64,000 nucleotides of DNA. Origin: Heyndrickxia oleronia (GTDB lineage Bacteria; Bacillota; Bacilli; Bacillales; Bacillaceae_C). Below the pieces are notes generated by a model. The model ran no database searches and had not been told where the DNA came from. It saw only the letters and a list, made by a program, of their open reading frames with translations. Both the position numbers and the translations under genes were made by a program. The stretch is from assembly GCF_017809215.1 (NCBI RefSeq), contig NZ_CP065424.1:2760001-2824000 (forward strand), read 5' to 3'. Positions 63,136 to 64,000 of this stretch are shown one piece after another. Within the stretch, counting starts at the first letter, position 1, and the number at the start of each line of letters is the position of its first letter.

Positions 63136-63402
63136 ATGAAATATATAAATGCTGAAAGCATCTTTCCAGAAGAATTACTTAACGAAATACAAAAATATGT
63201 AAATGGTAAATTAATTTATATTCCAACGCCTAAAGGATTACGTAAGAAATGGGGAGAAACATCAGGGAATAGAAATTATTTAAGAGTTAGAAATCATGAG
63301 ATCAGGCAAAAGTTTTCAGCCGGCGCAACTATAGACCAACTTTCAGATCAATTTTATCTATCCAGCGATAGTATTAAAAAGATTGTATACTCTAAAAAAT
63401 AG
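63136..63402 (+). CDS. CD3324 family small HTH protein
   Basis: An 88-residue protein: MKYINAESIFPEELLNEIQK, IYIPTPKGLRKKWGE, and a C-terminal helix-turn-helix (IRQKFSAGATIDQLSDQFYL, SSDSIKKIVYSKK) like Mor/CD3324 proteins. It is likely a small DNA-binding regulator. AAGGAGCGG fixes the ATG, and the site can be masked by a hairpin. A leader ORF precedes it and a strong terminator follows. Confidence 0.82.
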   Translation: MKYINAESIFPEELLNEIQKYVNGKLIYIPTPKGLRKKWGETSGNRNYLRVRNHEIRQKFSAGATIDQLSDQFYLSSDSIKKIVYSKK

Positions 63403-63409
63403 TTTTATC

Positions 63410-63446
63410 TGTCACATTGGATTAAAATCTAATGTGACATTTTTTT
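63410..63446 (+). terminator. Terminator after the CD3324-type gene
   Basis: TGTCACATT (63410-63418) and AATGTGACA (63431-63439) with inner pairs form a long stem followed by TTTTTTTG. Confidence 0.9.
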
Positions 63447-63594
63447 GTGTTAATAAATTATTATAATTATTTATTATATATATTCTCAATCTTGGATTGA
63501 TTACAATTACAAATGAAGGAATTACTATTGATACGGAGGTAAAGTTTGAATAACTTTTTCACCTTGATACTAATGATGATTGGAGGAGAATCCA

Positions 63595-64000
63595 TTGAAA
63601 ATTGAAGTAAAATTAACTGACAAAAGGAATGCATATATAATTAGAAATTTATATCCAATGTATCTTTATGATCTATCCAAACACTATGATTGGCTTCCAA
63701 ATGTTCACGGAATTTACGAGGATAGTGACAATTGTCAAACGTTAGAAGAACAAGTAGCAAATCAAAATATTTGGTGGGAAAAACCAAATATTTTATTTCC
63801 CTACTTAATTTTAGTTGATGATATACCAGCTGGATTTGTCCTAATCGCCACCCCGCCACATTGTAATAAAGGAATCGATTTTTTTGTAAACGAATTCTTT
63901 TTAATTCAATCTTTAAGAGGGCAAGGGATAGCTGAACATGCAGCAAAAATAGTCTTTGAACAATTAAATGGAAATTGGGAATTGTTCACTAATCCATTAG
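63595..64000 (+). CDS. GNAT N-acetyltransferase, cut by the window end
   Basis: An open frame from a TTG six bases behind GGAGGAG (MKIEVKLTDKRNAYIIRNLY, YLYDLSKHYDWLPNVHG) to the last base of the window. FFVNEFFLIQSLRGQGIAEH near residue 105 has the acetyl-CoA loop Q/R-x-x-G-x-G/A, which makes it a GNAT. The 3' end is missing, so length and substrate are unknown. Confidence 0.8.
   Translation, partial: MKIEVKLTDKRNAYIIRNLYPMYLYDLSKHYDWLPNVHGIYEDSDNCQTLEEQVANQNIWWEKPNILFPYLILVDDIPAGFVLIATPPHCNKGIDFFVNEFFLIQSLRGQGIAEHAAKIVFEQLNGNWELFTNPL

Overview
The window reads as chromosome of a low-GC, Gram-positive, spore-former-type Bacillaceae. The evidence is about one third G+C by eye, AGGAGG-type ribosome binding sites, frequent TTG/GTG starts, and several Bacillus-type loci: ytoQ, the ydbS-ydbT pair, the copper locus ycnK-ycnJ-ycnI, an MhqR-type operator in front of a ring-cleaving dioxygenase, yjdF with its RNA motif, and a tandem glycine riboswitch in front of a Na+/amino-acid symporter. 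I cannot name the species.

Layout. 0-9 kb: YtoQ, a MATE exporter with a long leader, a 54-residue zinc-ribbon protein, a DUF1835 protein, the dioxygenase with promoter and operator, a GNAT, an M24 aminopeptidase and YdbST. 9-14 kb: a decaying stretch in which four genes carry stops, frameshifts or an insertion. 14-25 kb: small-molecule-modifying genes (arylamine N-acetyltransferase, GNATs, methyltransferases, MFS), a GntR/DUF1648 pair under a concentric palindrome, YbaK and a radical SAM enzyme. 25-34 kb: a frameshifted kinase, the ycn copper operon, the glycine symporter, yjdF, a nucleotidyltransferase, a TPR gene split by a short mobile element, and a TagA-family glycosyltransferase. 34-47 kb: SDR, antibiotic-kinase-like proteins, histidine phosphatases, two MFS transporters flanking a 52-bp tandem array, and an IS3-family element sitting in the loop of a terminator-like hairpin. 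47-64 kb: a pair of related unknown proteins, HAD, DUF3231, R2lox, a minimal kinase fold, CDF, Nudix, racemase, a frameshifted MscS of foreign composition, a second 52-bp repeat locus, and a leader-controlled CD3324-type gene.

Most genes are monocistronic, with their own ribosome site and often their own terminator, as expected of an accessory zone. Repeated themes are five histidine phosphatases, seven GNATs (two broken, one cut by the window end), four kinase-fold proteins (one broken) and three MFS transporters.

The least explained features are (1) a ~190-bp element with imperfect inverted ends and 5-bp target duplications that has split two genes, with further copies nearby; (2) a 52-bp tandem repeat at 40.0 kb that recurs at 62.5 kb; (3) leader-ORF and RNA-structure arrangements before the MATE gene and the CD3324 gene; and (4) the paralogous unknown pair at 48.1-49.1 kb. 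The many single-base frameshifts, several in homopolymers, may be real decay or sequencing error. I cannot separate the two from sequence alone.
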